From JALHFZ01 sp963674625 (lineage in GTDB: Bacteria; Synergistota; Synergistia; Synergistales; Aminobacteriaceae): a stretch of DNA of 64,000 bases. The DNA is taken from the NCBI GenBank assembly GCA_963674625.2, contig CAXXXO010000003.1, forward strand, positions 124,001 through 188,000. Direction: 5' to 3'. The notes beneath the pieces were generated by a model, which was not told the DNA's origin, searched no databases, and saw only the letters and a program-made list of their open reading frames with translations. Made by a program: the position numbers and the translations under genes. Positions 16,239-24,893 of the stretch are shown in pieces. Each line of letters begins with the position of its first letter. The stretch's first letter is position 1.

Positions 16239-17138
16239 ATGCTTTTCGAGACGGCGGTGAAGAACGTCCTTCTGGCAGCTCCCCTCCTCTTTGTCTGGGG
16301 ACTCTTCGTCACGCCTCTTTCCATCCACATATCAAACCGCTACCGCATTGTGGACATGCCGGGTGAACGGAAAATTCACACGGTCATTACTCCCAGGGGG
16401 GCAGGAATCGTCCTGTGGCTCGGATTTCTTCTCTGGACGCTTTTCGGGCTTCAGGAAGTGCCGGGCATCCGGGAAATAGCCACGGGAGGGACCATCGTCT
16501 TTCTGACCGGCTACTGGGACGATATGAAAACCCTCAACCCCGGAGTTCGATTTTTTGCCCACATCGCCGCAGCGGCTCTCTTTCTGCTGCCCTTTTCCCT
16601 ATCCGCAGGGTATTTTCTTCTATTTCTCCTGTGGGTCACCGGAATGACGAACGCCTACAACCTCATCGACGGTGCGAACGGACTCTGCCTGCTCATGTTC
16701 ATCACCGCATCCCTTTCCGCCTCGTTTATAGGAAACGGCTCCCTCTTTTTCCCGGCGGCCTGCATGGCCGCCGGTGTGCTCTACTGGAACTTTCCCGAGG
16801 CAAAGACCTTTCTCGGCGACGGGGGGACGACCCTGCTCGGATATCTCTACTCCTCCTTTCTCGTTCTGACCCTTATTCCGTCCCTCCCGGACTTTTCCCT
16901 TCCCGAGCTTCCCTTTCTTCTTCTTCTGGCAGGAGGAGTTCCCGTTCTCGACACACTCTTTGCCATCATGAGGAGGCTCTGGAGAGAAAAATCGCCCTTT
17001 TCTCCCGACCGGGGGCACATCCACCACCGGCTTCTCGACCTGGGTATTCCTGCCGTCTACGCGGTACTCACCCTGACCTTCATCCAGGGGATCGTCGTCG
17101 GGCTTGGAATGTATCTTCTCAATTACCATGTGTCCTGA
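16239..17138 (+). CDS. Undecaprenyl-phosphate N-acetylhexosamine-1-phosphate transferase (WecA/TagO/MraY family)
   Basis: 299-residue polytopic membrane enzyme that transfers a sugar-1-phosphate from a UDP-sugar to undecaprenyl phosphate, starting a lipid-linked glycan. Family motifs are seen in order: GYWDDMKTLNP, the NAYNLIDGANGL segment, FLGDGGT, and the WecA/TagO-type HIHHRL near the C-terminus, which separates it from MraY. The ATG at 16239 lies 5 bases after the fusion gene stop. It is followed by the UDP-GlcNAc 2-epimerase gene, consistent with surface polysaccharide synthesis. Confidence 0.88.
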   Translation: MLFETAVKNVLLAAPLLFVWGLFVTPLSIHISNRYRIVDMPGERKIHTVITPRGAGIVLWLGFLLWTLFGLQEVPGIREIATGGTIVFLTGYWDDMKTLNPGVRFFAHIAAAALFLLPFSLSAGYFLLFLLWVTGMTNAYNLIDGANGLCLLMFITASLSASFIGNGSLFFPAACMAAGVLYWNFPEAKTFLGDGGTTLLGYLYSSFLVLTLIPSLPDFSLPELPFLLLLAGGVPVLDTLFAIMRRLWREKSPFSPDRGHIHHRLLDLGIPAVYAVLTLTFIQGIVVGLGMYLLNYHVS

Positions 17139-17160
17139 CAAAAGGGGGGGAGGGAAGACC

Positions 17161-18285
17161 ATGAGGGAAAAAATCACCTGCATCGTCGGAACCCGGCCGG
17201 AGGCCATCAAGATGGCCCCGGTGATACAGGCCCTGAGACGGGAGGATTTCGCGGTCTCCGTCCTCTCGACCGGACAGCACAGCACCATGCTGTCCCAGGC
17301 CCTCTCCTACTTCGGAATAGGGGCCGATTTTGACCTTGCCGTAATGAAAGAGCGCCAGTCCCTCGAGGGGATAACCTCCCTGGTTCTGAGGGGAGTGGGG
17401 GAGTACCTCGACATCTGCCCCGCAGATCTCGTGCTTGTCCATGGAGACACCACCACCACCATGGCGTCGGCCCTCGCTTCCTTTTATCGTCATATTCCCG
17501 TGGGCCATATAGAAGCAGGACTGCGGAGCGGGGATATGAAAAGTCCTTTTCCCGAGGAGGCAAACAGAATCATCACCGACCGGCTTTCCACCCTCTGGTT
17601 CGCTCCCACGGAGGGGGCGGCGGACAATCTTCGCAGGGAGGGTTTGTGTCTCAGCGGGGAAAGGCTCTTCATCACTGGGAATACGGTGATTGACGCCCTT
17701 CAGGAGACAGCGGCAAAAGATCGCATCCCCTCCGAGCCTCTGAAGTCCTTCTTCGATGTCCCTGGCCCCGTCCTCCTTCTCACCGCCCACCGGAGAGAGT
17801 CCTGGGGGGATCCTCTCCGATCCGTCTGCATGGCCGTCCGGGACCTCCTGGATGCCCGGGGGGAGATCCGCATGGTCATCCCCATGCACAAGAATCCTTC
17901 AGTACGGGAGATCATCCAGGGATGCTTCGCGGAGGAAAAGCGGGTACTGCTCTGCGAACCCCTCGATTATCCCGATTTCGTCTCTGCGATGAACAGAAGC
18001 TCCCTCATATTGAGCGACAGCGGAGGGGTCCAGGAGGAGGCGGCCGCGCTGAAAAAAATCGTCCTTGTGCTCCGGGACCTTTCCGAAAGACCTGAGGCCC
18101 TTGAAGCGGGAACAGCCGTCCTTGTAGGAACCGACCGGTGCAGGATCACGGAAGAAGCCCTTAGGGTCCTCTCCGACGGGGATTACAGAAACAGTATTCT
18201 GACCAGAGGTGAGAATCCCTTCGGCGACGGAAAGGCATCCTCGAGAATTGCCGAAGGCATTCGGAATTTTTTCGAAAGACGTTGA
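17161..18285 (+). CDS. wecB: UDP-N-acetylglucosamine 2-epimerase (non-hydrolysing)
   Basis: 374-residue GT-B-fold epimerase interconverting UDP-GlcNAc and UDP-ManNAc. Signature elements: GTRPEAIKMAPV at the N-terminus, VHGDTTT, HIEAGLRSGD, PFPEEANR and the C-terminal SDSGGVQEEA. The ATG at 17161 follows a purine-rich GGGGAGGGAAG site; upstream in-frame ATGs lie inside the preceding gene. Together with the WecA-like transferase it supplies ManNAc-type precursors for an envelope polymer. Confidence 0.95.
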   Translation: MREKITCIVGTRPEAIKMAPVIQALRREDFAVSVLSTGQHSTMLSQALSYFGIGADFDLAVMKERQSLEGITSLVLRGVGEYLDICPADLVLVHGDTTTTMASALASFYRHIPVGHIEAGLRSGDMKSPFPEEANRIITDRLSTLWFAPTEGAADNLRREGLCLSGERLFITGNTVIDALQETAAKDRIPSEPLKSFFDVPGPVLLLTAHRRESWGDPLRSVCMAVRDLLDARGEIRMVIPMHKNPSVREIIQGCFAEEKRVLLCEPLDYPDFVSAMNRSSLILSDSGGVQEEAAALKKIVLVLRDLSERPEALEAGTAVLVGTDRCRITEEALRVLSDGDYRNSILTRGENPFGDGKASSRIAEGIRNFFERR

Positions 18286-18309
18286 AATCATGCCGCGGTA
18301 TGGTAACAT
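18282..18309 (+). promoter_or_regulatory. Candidate murA promoter
   Basis: TTGAAA (18282-18287) overlaps the wecB stop codon; TAACAT (18304-18309) follows 16 bases later and is preceded by TG one base away, giving an extended -10. It lies about 40 bases upstream of the murA start. Confidence 0.5.
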
Positions 18310-18348
18310 GAAATGGCTCTCCACCATCTTCCCAGGAGGAATTATATA

Positions 18349-19656
18349 GTGGAATCAAAAATGAAAATTATTGGCGGCACACCTCTCCGCGGTTCGATCG
18401 AAGCCCAGGGTGCGAAAAATGCCACCCTTCCCGTCATGGCCGCCGCGATCCTTTTAAAAGATCAAAAACTGAGCATTTCGAGAGTTCCCAACCTCCTCGA
18501 CGTAAATACCATGGCCGATCTTCTCCGCAGCCTCGGCGCCCGGGTGACCTTTTCATCCCATGAAATGGAGATATCGGTACCCGGCGACATATCCTGGGAG
18601 ACCCCGTCCGATCTCGTCCGCAAGATGAGGGCATCCTCCCTCGTCCTCGGGCCCCTTCTCGCCCGGTGCGGAAAGGCGGTCATGCCTCTGCCCGGCGGGT
18701 GCTCCATCGGCAGCCGGCCCATAGACCTTCATCTGAAGGGACTGACCCGGATGGGAGCCGCCATAGAGCTGGTCCACGGAGCGGTTCACGCCACGACAAA
18801 GGGACTCGTGGGAACCAGGATCTACCTGGATTTCCCCTCCGTCGGCGCTACGGAGAACCTCATGATGGCCGCCGTATTCGCAAAGGGAGAAACCGTTCTG
18901 GAAAACACGGCCAGGGAGCCGGAGATTTACAATCTCGTGGAAGCTCTCCGCTCCATGGGCGCTTCCATCGAGGCGGACGGAACCGGAGTCATACGGATTT
19001 CCGGCGTGGATACCCTCCAGAGCGCCTCCTCGAGAATCATCCCCGACCGTATCGAAGCCTGCACCTATATTCTTGCCGGCGCGGCCACCGGCGGAGAAGT
19101 GACGGTGACGGACATCATTCCGAATCACATCGACTCCCTCCTCGCCAAGCTCGAGGAAGCGGGAGCGTCCCTCAAGGTGGAGGAGAACCGGGTGACCGTC
19201 TACCCGGGGGAACGGATCAAAAGCGTCTCTCTGAAAACCCTTCCCTATCCGGGATTCCCCACGGATCTCCAGCCCCAGATCATGACCGCCCTCTGCCTGG
19301 CCGAGGGGACGAGCGTCATCCAGGAGAGCGTTTTCCAGTCCCGTTTTCTCCACGTGAGCGAACTGAACAAGATGGGGGCAAAAATCGACATTCAGAGCAA
19401 CTCCGCCGTCATCACCGGGGTTGAACGGTTTACCGGGGCAGACGTGGTCGCCACGGATCTGCGCGCCGGGGCCGCCCTCGTCATCGCCGGACTTGCCGCC
19501 GGAGACACCACCATTGTGTACCACCTGGGCCATATCTGCCGGGGATATGAAGCCATGGAGGAAAAGCTTCAGAAGCTCGGCGCCCGGGTGCAGGTCATCC
19601 CGGAGGAGAAAGAAGACTTCAAGGGAGGCTCTTCTTCCGCGGGACCTTCCTTCTGA
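18349..19656 (+). CDS. murA: UDP-N-acetylglucosamine 1-carboxyvinyltransferase
   Basis: First committed step of peptidoglycan synthesis: transfer of enolpyruvate from PEP to UDP-GlcNAc. It has the two-fold inside-out barrel of EPSP-synthase relatives. The catalytic cysteine is in PGGCSIGSRPIDLH; the substrate lysine is in GAKNATLP and the aspartate in FPTDLQPQ. A GTG start at 18349 is preferred because AGGAGGA ends 8 bases before it, whereas the ATG at 18361 is 20 bases away; this gives 435 residues. The cysteine form should be fosfomycin-sensitive in principle. Confidence 0.95.
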   Translation: MESKMKIIGGTPLRGSIEAQGAKNATLPVMAAAILLKDQKLSISRVPNLLDVNTMADLLRSLGARVTFSSHEMEISVPGDISWETPSDLVRKMRASSLVLGPLLARCGKAVMPLPGGCSIGSRPIDLHLKGLTRMGAAIELVHGAVHATTKGLVGTRIYLDFPSVGATENLMMAAVFAKGETVLENTAREPEIYNLVEALRSMGASIEADGTGVIRISGVDTLQSASSRIIPDRIEACTYILAGAATGGEVTVTDIIPNHIDSLLAKLEEAGASLKVEENRVTVYPGERIKSVSLKTLPYPGFPTDLQPQIMTALCLAEGTSVIQESVFQSRFLHVSELNKMGAKIDIQSNSAVITGVERFTGADVVATDLRAGAALVIAGLAAGDTTIVYHLGHICRGYEAMEEKLQKLGARVQVIPEEKEDFKGGSSSAGPSF

Positions 19657-19661
19657 CTCCT

Positions 19662-20534
19662 ATGGAACGGGACCCGGAAGCTTCGGACATGGAAACTTCT
19701 TCCTCCTCATTCGCCTCAAAATCCCCCCGGGTCCTGGCCTTTGTCGGCCCCGCAGGCACCGGAAAAAGCCAGCGGGCCCAGATGGTGGCCAGAGAAAATG
19801 ACATTGATTTCATCATCGACGACGGCCTGGTCATCTCGGGCGGAAAAATTCACGCCGGAAAAAGCGCAAAGTCTGAGAAAAATCTCGTCCGGGCGATCCG
19901 GCGGGCTCTTTTCGAGTATCCGGACCACCGCAAAGCGGTCATCGAATTTCTCCGCCAGAAGCAGCCCGGGAACATCATGGTGGTGGCAACCTCAATTTCC
20001 ATGGCGGACAAAATCACCCGCGCCCTCTCCCTCTCCTCTCCGGCACGGATAATAGACATTACTGACGTGGCTTCACCGGAGGATATTCTCAGCGCCCGCC
20101 GGGAACGGCAGGAGAAGGGGCAGCACGTCATCCCCGTTTCCCGGACCCAGCTTCGGAAAAATTTCGGCGGAAAGCTCGTGGGACATCTGCGGGACCTTTT
20201 CAAAAGCATGGACAGGGAGGAGGGGGAGCGGACCATTGTCAGGCCTCCCTTCAGTTTTTTCGGTTCCCTCACCATCCATTCCTCCGCCATAGCGGACCTC
20301 GTACGTCTGGTGGTGGCGTCCAGTCCCCAGACAGGCGGGGCGAAGGATATCCGTGTCCGGTCGGGAGAGGATTCCGTCTCCCTCGAGATAACTCTTTCCG
20401 TCTTTCCGGGAAAACTCAATTTTTTGCAGGTCGGTCAGATGCACCAGAGGAAGGTGGCTTCGGCAGTGCGCTATTTCACAGGAATCGACGTGGACAAAGT
20501 CGACATTCGAATAGGAGAAATTCTGCTTCCATGA
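19662..20534 (+). CDS. P-loop NTPase with C-terminal Asp23-like domain, unknown function
   Basis: 290 residues. Residues 25-45 contain a Walker A motif (GPAGTGKSQ) after a beta strand, as in small kinases and AAA-like proteins. A middle region (60-160) looks like the rest of a nucleotide-binding domain (MVVATSISMADKITRAL). Residues 199-289 resemble Asp23/Gls24 proteins: FGSLTIHSSAIADLV, then alternating strands, then YFTGIDVDKVDIRIG. The combination is not one I recognise as characterised. It sits 5 bases after murA and overlaps the UDG gene by 4 bases, inside an envelope/isoprenoid cluster. The start could instead be the ATG at 19689. Confidence 0.65.
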   Translation: MERDPEASDMETSSSSFASKSPRVLAFVGPAGTGKSQRAQMVARENDIDFIIDDGLVISGGKIHAGKSAKSEKNLVRAIRRALFEYPDHRKAVIEFLRQKQPGNIMVVATSISMADKITRALSLSSPARIIDITDVASPEDILSARRERQEKGQHVIPVSRTQLRKNFGGKLVGHLRDLFKSMDREEGERTIVRPPFSFFGSLTIHSSAIADLVRLVVASSPQTGGAKDIRVRSGEDSVSLEITLSVFPGKLNFLQVGQMHQRKVASAVRYFTGIDVDKVDIRIGEILLP

Positions 20535-21160
20535 CCGTTTTTTTCAGCGGCGTTCAGAAAAATCATGCCTGGACGGAGCTCGAGCGGAGGGTGAAGATAT
20601 GCACCCGGTGCGGTCTGTGCTCGGGGCGCAAAAATGCCGTCTTCGGAGAGGGCAGCAGAAGCTCCCGGGTCATCTTCATCGGAGAAGCCCCCGGAGCCGA
20701 TGAAGACGCCCGGGCCCTTCCTTTTGTCGGCAAAGCCGGACAGCTGCTTACCCAGATACTCTCCTCCGTGGGGATCGACCGGAAGGACGTTTTCATCACA
20801 AATATAGTGAAGTGCCGTCCCCCGGAAAACCGGGCGCCCGTGCCCGACGAGATGATGGACTGTGCCCCCTTCCTGGAGGCGCAGCTCGCCCTTCTTGCGC
20901 CGCCGCTGATCGTCTGCCTCGGAAACACGCCGACGAAATGGCTGCTCAAGACTTCGGAGGGAATAACGGCCCTCCGGGGACGGTGGTTCCAGTGGAGAGG
21001 ATCCTCCCTGCTGCCCATGTTTCATCCGAGCTATCTGCTGAGAAATGATTCAAAAAAGAAGGGAAGCCCGAAAGAGCTGACCTGGAGGGACATTAACTCC
21101 CTCCGGGAAAAAATGGAGGCCCTGACGGGGGATAGCGGAAGAAAAGGAGAGGCTCCGTGA
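20531..21160 (+). CDS. Family-4 uracil-DNA glycosylase (4Fe-4S)
   Basis: 209-residue DNA repair enzyme that excises uracil from DNA. Four cysteines at residues 24, 27, 95 and 111 match the spacing of the iron-sulfur ligands of family-4 UDGs. The catalytic region is GEAPGADED, followed by PFVGKAGQLL, and the C-terminal motif is HPSYLLR. It overlaps the previous gene by 4 bases and the uppS GTG start by 4 bases, so it is embedded in the cell-envelope operon with no obvious functional link. Confidence 0.93.
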   Translation: MTVFFSGVQKNHAWTELERRVKICTRCGLCSGRKNAVFGEGSRSSRVIFIGEAPGADEDARALPFVGKAGQLLTQILSSVGIDRKDVFITNIVKCRPPENRAPVPDEMMDCAPFLEAQLALLAPPLIVCLGNTPTKWLLKTSEGITALRGRWFQWRGSSLLPMFHPSYLLRNDSKKKGSPKELTWRDINSLREKMEALTGDSGRKGEAP

Positions 21161-21864
21161 GGACGCAGGGCCTGCCCAGCCCCTTTCACGTCGCCGTCAT
21201 CATGGACGGAAACGGCCGCTGGGCGAAAAAAAGATTTCTTCCCCGTCTCCTGGGACACCGGGCGGGCATCAAAGCCCTTGAAAGAACCGTGGAGGCTGCC
21301 TCCGATCTTGGCATTACCCATCTTTCCGTCTATGCTTTCTCCACGGAGAACTGGAACCGGCCTCAAAAAGAGGTGACGGGGCTTATGAGCCTTTTCCGCC
21401 ACTCCCTCAGGAGAAAAGTGGAGGAGCTCCGGAGAGAAAACGTCCGGCTGCTTTTTTCCGGAGTGAGAAATGACCTTCCTCCGGACGTGGTGGAACTCAT
21501 GAAGGAATCGGAGGAATTGACGGCGGAAAATACGGGGCTTACCCTCATCCCCTGCCTGAACTACGGAGGCCGGAGGGAGATCCTCGACGGAATCAATGCC
21601 CTTCTGAAAAGCGGAGTCCGGGGCCCGGTTACGGAAGAGGATCTTCGAAGCCATTTCTATGTCCCCGGTCTTCCGGACCCTGATCTCGTTATCCGGACGA
21701 GCGGTGAAAAGAGGCTGAGCAATTTCTGGATCTGGCAAAGCGCCTACAGCGAACTGTATTTTACGGATACCCTGTGGCCGGATTTTGGAAGAAAAGAGCT
21801 TGAAGATGCTCTTTCAAATTATAAGGACAGGGAAAGACGCTATGGAGCAATCGGAAAAAACTGA
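21157..21864 (+). CDS. uppS: Undecaprenyl diphosphate synthase
   Basis: Cis-prenyltransferase making the C55 lipid carrier for peptidoglycan and other glycans; 235 aa. The active-site loop MDGNGRWAKKR is at residues 13-23, SVYAFSTENW follows, and the C-terminal conserved RTSGEKRLSNFWIWQSAYSE region is complete. It starts with GTG within a GTGA overlap with the UDG gene. It is followed by cdsA, dxr, rseP and ispG, a classic arrangement. Confidence 0.96.
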   Translation: MRTQGLPSPFHVAVIMDGNGRWAKKRFLPRLLGHRAGIKALERTVEAASDLGITHLSVYAFSTENWNRPQKEVTGLMSLFRHSLRRKVEELRRENVRLLFSGVRNDLPPDVVELMKESEELTAENTGLTLIPCLNYGGRREILDGINALLKSGVRGPVTEEDLRSHFYVPGLPDPDLVIRTSGEKRLSNFWIWQSAYSELYFTDTLWPDFGRKELEDALSNYKDRERRYGAIGKN

Positions 21865-22675
21865 AAATCGACTGCGGGGAATTCTGATCAGGGCTGTCAG
21901 CGGAGCAGCGGTGGTGGCCCTCGTTCTCGGCGCCCTCTTCGCCGGAGGGATCTTCTGGACATCCCTCGTCTCCCTGATCGCCCTTCTCTCCCTTGCGGAA
22001 TTCTACGGAATGGTCTCGCGGAAGTTCAAGGTCTCCCGGGGAATAGGTTTTCTCGCAGCCGTCCTCATCATCTTCACCGCCGCCGAAGGAATCAACCCCG
22101 TCTCCCTCGTGCTGACCCTCAGCATTACAGCCTTCATCATCCTCTTCGTCGAGGTGGTGCGGAGGCAGGTTCAGAGGGAGAGCTACGCCATCTGGAACAT
22201 GGGGGGCACCCTCGCGGGGATTCTCTACATCGTCTTCCCCTGGACGTTCATGATCCTCCTGCGAAGACTGCCCTCGGGGACGGTGCTCCTTTTCGTCATG
22301 TTCCTCTCCACGTGGTTCTGCGACGTGGCTGCCTACCTTATCGGGTCACTGTGGGGCAGAACCCCTCTTTGCGAAAATGTCAGCCCGAAGAAGACCTGGG
22401 AGGGTTTTCTCGGAGGAGCTGCCGGGGCGCTGCTTGCCTCCGCGGCAGTGGCCTTCATACTTGAAGCTTCGCCCCTTCCCTTTCTCTCCATCGGCCTCAT
22501 CTGCGGAGTTGCCGGGCAGCTCGGCGACCTGGCCGAATCAGTGATCAAGCGGGAGACGGGCGTCAAGGACAGCGGAAGGATCATCCCCGGGCATGGAGGC
22601 ATTCTCGACCGTTTCGACAGCGTCCTGATCAACGGCCTTCTCGTCTACGTTCTCTTCGGAGTCATCCTCCGATGA
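21842..22675 (+). CDS. cdsA: Phosphatidate cytidylyltransferase
   Basis: Membrane enzyme making CDP-diacylglycerol for phospholipid synthesis; 277 residues from the ATG at 21842, overlapping the end of uppS by 23 bases. Multiple transmembrane segments are seen, and the C-terminal CDP-alcohol signature (SVIKRETGVKDSG, then PGHGGILDRFDS) is intact. An in-frame ATG 57 bases upstream would give a charged extension unlike the family, so it was not chosen. Confidence 0.95.
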   Translation: MEQSEKTENRLRGILIRAVSGAAVVALVLGALFAGGIFWTSLVSLIALLSLAEFYGMVSRKFKVSRGIGFLAAVLIIFTAAEGINPVSLVLTLSITAFIILFVEVVRRQVQRESYAIWNMGGTLAGILYIVFPWTFMILLRRLPSGTVLLFVMFLSTWFCDVAAYLIGSLWGRTPLCENVSPKKTWEGFLGGAAGALLASAAVAFILEASPLPFLSIGLICGVAGQLGDLAESVIKRETGVKDSGRIIPGHGGILDRFDSVLINGLLVYVLFGVILR

Positions 22676-23856
22676 AAAAAATACGCCTCTTCCTTCTCGG
22701 ATGTACCGGCAGCGTTGGAAGTTCGATACTCTCCGTGTGCCGGGCCTTTCCCGAGCGCTTCGAAATTTCCGTGATCGCGGCAAAAAGCTCTGCCCCGGCG
22801 GTTGCAAAACTTGCCCGGGAATTTTCAGTCCCGACAGTCATTCTCACGGACCCGGCGGCGGCGGAGGAGCTGCGCCGGGCTTCCGTGGGAGATTTTACGG
22901 TCCTCACAGGGGATGAAGCCCTCGAGGAAGGGGCGGTCCGGCCCGACGTGGATCACCTTGTGGCGGCCTCGTCCGGAACGGCGGCCATTCCCGCCCTCAT
23001 GGCGGCCCTCAGGGCGGGAAAGGACGTCTCCCTGGCGAACAAGGAGAGCATCGTCGTGGCAGGCCCGTGGGTCCTTCCCCTGGTTCAGCGCCCCGATCAG
23101 CTTCGTCCCCTCGACAGCGAGCACAACGCCCTCTGGCAATGTCTCCAGGGAAGAAACCCTTCGGACGTGTCCACCCTGTGGCTCACTGCGTCGGGGGGTC
23201 CCTTCCGGAAATTCTCCGCCTCTCAGCTCGAAGGGGTGACTCCCGCCATGGCGGCGGCCCACCCGGTCTGGCCCATGGGAGCGAAGATCAGCGTGGACAG
23301 CGCGACCCTTATGAACAAGGGAATTGAAATCATGGAAGCCATGGCCCTCTTCTCCTTCCCTTCCGGCTCGGTCCGGGCGGTCATCTCCCCCGAGGCCTTC
23401 ATCCACGGCGTCGTGCAGTTCCGGGACGGCACTTTTCTTCTCGCGGGCTCTGCGGCGGATATGCGCCTTCCCTGCGCCTCAGCCCTCTTTTACCCCGAAA
23501 GGTGTCCCGGGGAACTCGCCCCGGCCCCCGACCTTCAGTCCCTGTCCTTTGCCTTCGGGCAGCCTGACGAATCCCGGTTCCCCTGTCTCTCCCTCGCCCG
23601 GGAGGCGGCCCGAAGGGGAGGGGCTTTCCCGGCCCTCCTCGTGGGAGCCGACGAAGTCGCCGTAGACCGCTTTATAAAAGAAAAGAACAGTTTTACCGAT
23701 ATTCCGCGGATAATCGAGGCCGTTTTCGAGGGGTACAGCGGCGGAAATCCCGCCGGCCTCGACGATGCCCTGTCAATCATGGAGGAGGGGCGACGCCTGG
23801 CTCTGCAGCACGGCCGAAGGCTTGAAGCCCGCTCCGGAGCAAGGAGATCGATCTGA
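22672..23856 (+). CDS. dxr: 1-deoxy-D-xylulose 5-phosphate reductoisomerase
   Basis: Second step of the MEP isoprenoid pathway: DXP to 2-C-methyl-erythritol 4-phosphate with NADPH. 394 aa, normal length. Seen: the nucleotide-binding LGCTGSVGSS at the start, LANKESIVVAG, the substrate loop ASGGPF, and WPMGAKISVDSATLMNKG, a hallmark segment. It overlaps cdsA by 4 bases (ATGA). The other MEP enzymes in the window are ispG just downstream and dxs at 44.3 kb. Confidence 0.97.
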   Translation: MKKIRLFLLGCTGSVGSSILSVCRAFPERFEISVIAAKSSAPAVAKLAREFSVPTVILTDPAAAEELRRASVGDFTVLTGDEALEEGAVRPDVDHLVAASSGTAAIPALMAALRAGKDVSLANKESIVVAGPWVLPLVQRPDQLRPLDSEHNALWQCLQGRNPSDVSTLWLTASGGPFRKFSASQLEGVTPAMAAAHPVWPMGAKISVDSATLMNKGIEIMEAMALFSFPSGSVRAVISPEAFIHGVVQFRDGTFLLAGSAADMRLPCASALFYPERCPGELAPAPDLQSLSFAFGQPDESRFPCLSLAREAARRGGAFPALLVGADEVAVDRFIKEKNSFTDIPRIIEAVFEGYSGGNPAGLDDALSIMEEGRRLALQHGRRLEARSGARRSI

Positions 23857-23857
23857 A

Positions 23858-24886
23858 ATGGCAAGTCTGCTCGCATTCCTCGTGGTCATCGGGATCTGCG
23901 TTATTATCCACGAATTCGGCCACTTTCTCACGGCACGTTTTTTTGATGTGCAGGTTCATGAATTCGCCTTCGGCATGGGGCCTGTGCTCTTCCAGCGGGA
24001 GAGAAAAGGAACCCTCTGGTCCCTGCGCGCCTTTCCCATAGGGGGTTTCGTCCGCCTCGCCGGAATGGAGGAGGAGGCGGAAGGGGAGACCGTCGAGCCC
24101 GGAAAGGCCTTCTACGACAAGGCAGCCTGGAAACGGTTTCTTATCCTGGTGAACGGAGCGGTCTCGAACCTCATCCTTGCCCTTCTTATTACGGCGGTCT
24201 TTCTGACGGGGCACGGAGTGACGGATCTCGAACGGACCGTAGTGGGAGAGATCATGGAAGGGTACCCTGCCCAGAGGGCCGGCATTCTTCCCGGCGACGC
24301 CATCCTCGCCGTCAACGGCAGGGGAGTGGAAAACTGGAGGGCCATGTCTGAAACCATCCGGGAGGAAGCCCTCAAAGGGCCTGTGGACTTCACTGTACGC
24401 CGGGGGCAGCAGACTCTCGCCCTGTCCATAGACATCCCCCCTTCCGGAGAGCAGGGGATCCGACTTCTCGGCATACGTCCTGCAATGCGGCGATATTCCC
24501 CCCTTACGGCTCTTGCATCCGCTTTTTCCTACACGGTGAACATGAGCGCCGAGATGCTCCGGGGAATCGTCCGGTGGGTCACCGGTGCCGAGAAGGCCGA
24601 TGTGGCGGGCCCCCTGGGCATTGCCGCCCTTGCGGGAGAAGCGGCCCGCAAGGGAATCTGGACGTTTCTTTCCTTTCTTGCCCTGATCAACCTCAATCTC
24701 GGCCTCATCAACCTGCTTCCCTTTCCGGCCCTGGACGGGGGACGGCTTTTCTTCACCGCCGGGGAGATGCTTCTGGGGAGGCGCCTCCCTCCGAAGATCG
24801 AAAATTATATCCACATGTCCGGGTTCATCCTGCTGATCCTTCTCATCCTCTACGTGACCTGGCAGGATCTCCTCAGGATCCTGTGA
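23858..24886 (+). CDS. rseP: Site-2 intramembrane zinc metalloprotease RseP
   Basis: 342-residue polytopic protease that cleaves membrane-bound substrates such as anti-sigma factors or leftover signal peptides. The zinc motif HEFGH is in the first transmembrane segment (residues 18-22), a PDZ domain occupies about residues 115-200 (GYPAQRAGILPGDAIL), and the third zinc ligand region is NLLPFPALDGGR near residue 280. The ATG at 23858 follows AAGGAG. There is one PDZ domain, not the two of E. coli RseP, as in Gram-positive homologues. Confidence 0.95.
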   Translation: MASLLAFLVVIGICVIIHEFGHFLTARFFDVQVHEFAFGMGPVLFQRERKGTLWSLRAFPIGGFVRLAGMEEEAEGETVEPGKAFYDKAAWKRFLILVNGAVSNLILALLITAVFLTGHGVTDLERTVVGEIMEGYPAQRAGILPGDAILAVNGRGVENWRAMSETIREEALKGPVDFTVRRGQQTLALSIDIPPSGEQGIRLLGIRPAMRRYSPLTALASAFSYTVNMSAEMLRGIVRWVTGAEKADVAGPLGIAALAGEAARKGIWTFLSFLALINLNLGLINLLPFPALDGGRLFFTAGEMLLGRRLPPKIENYIHMSGFILLILLILYVTWQDLLRIL

Positions 24887-24893
24887 GGCCGTC

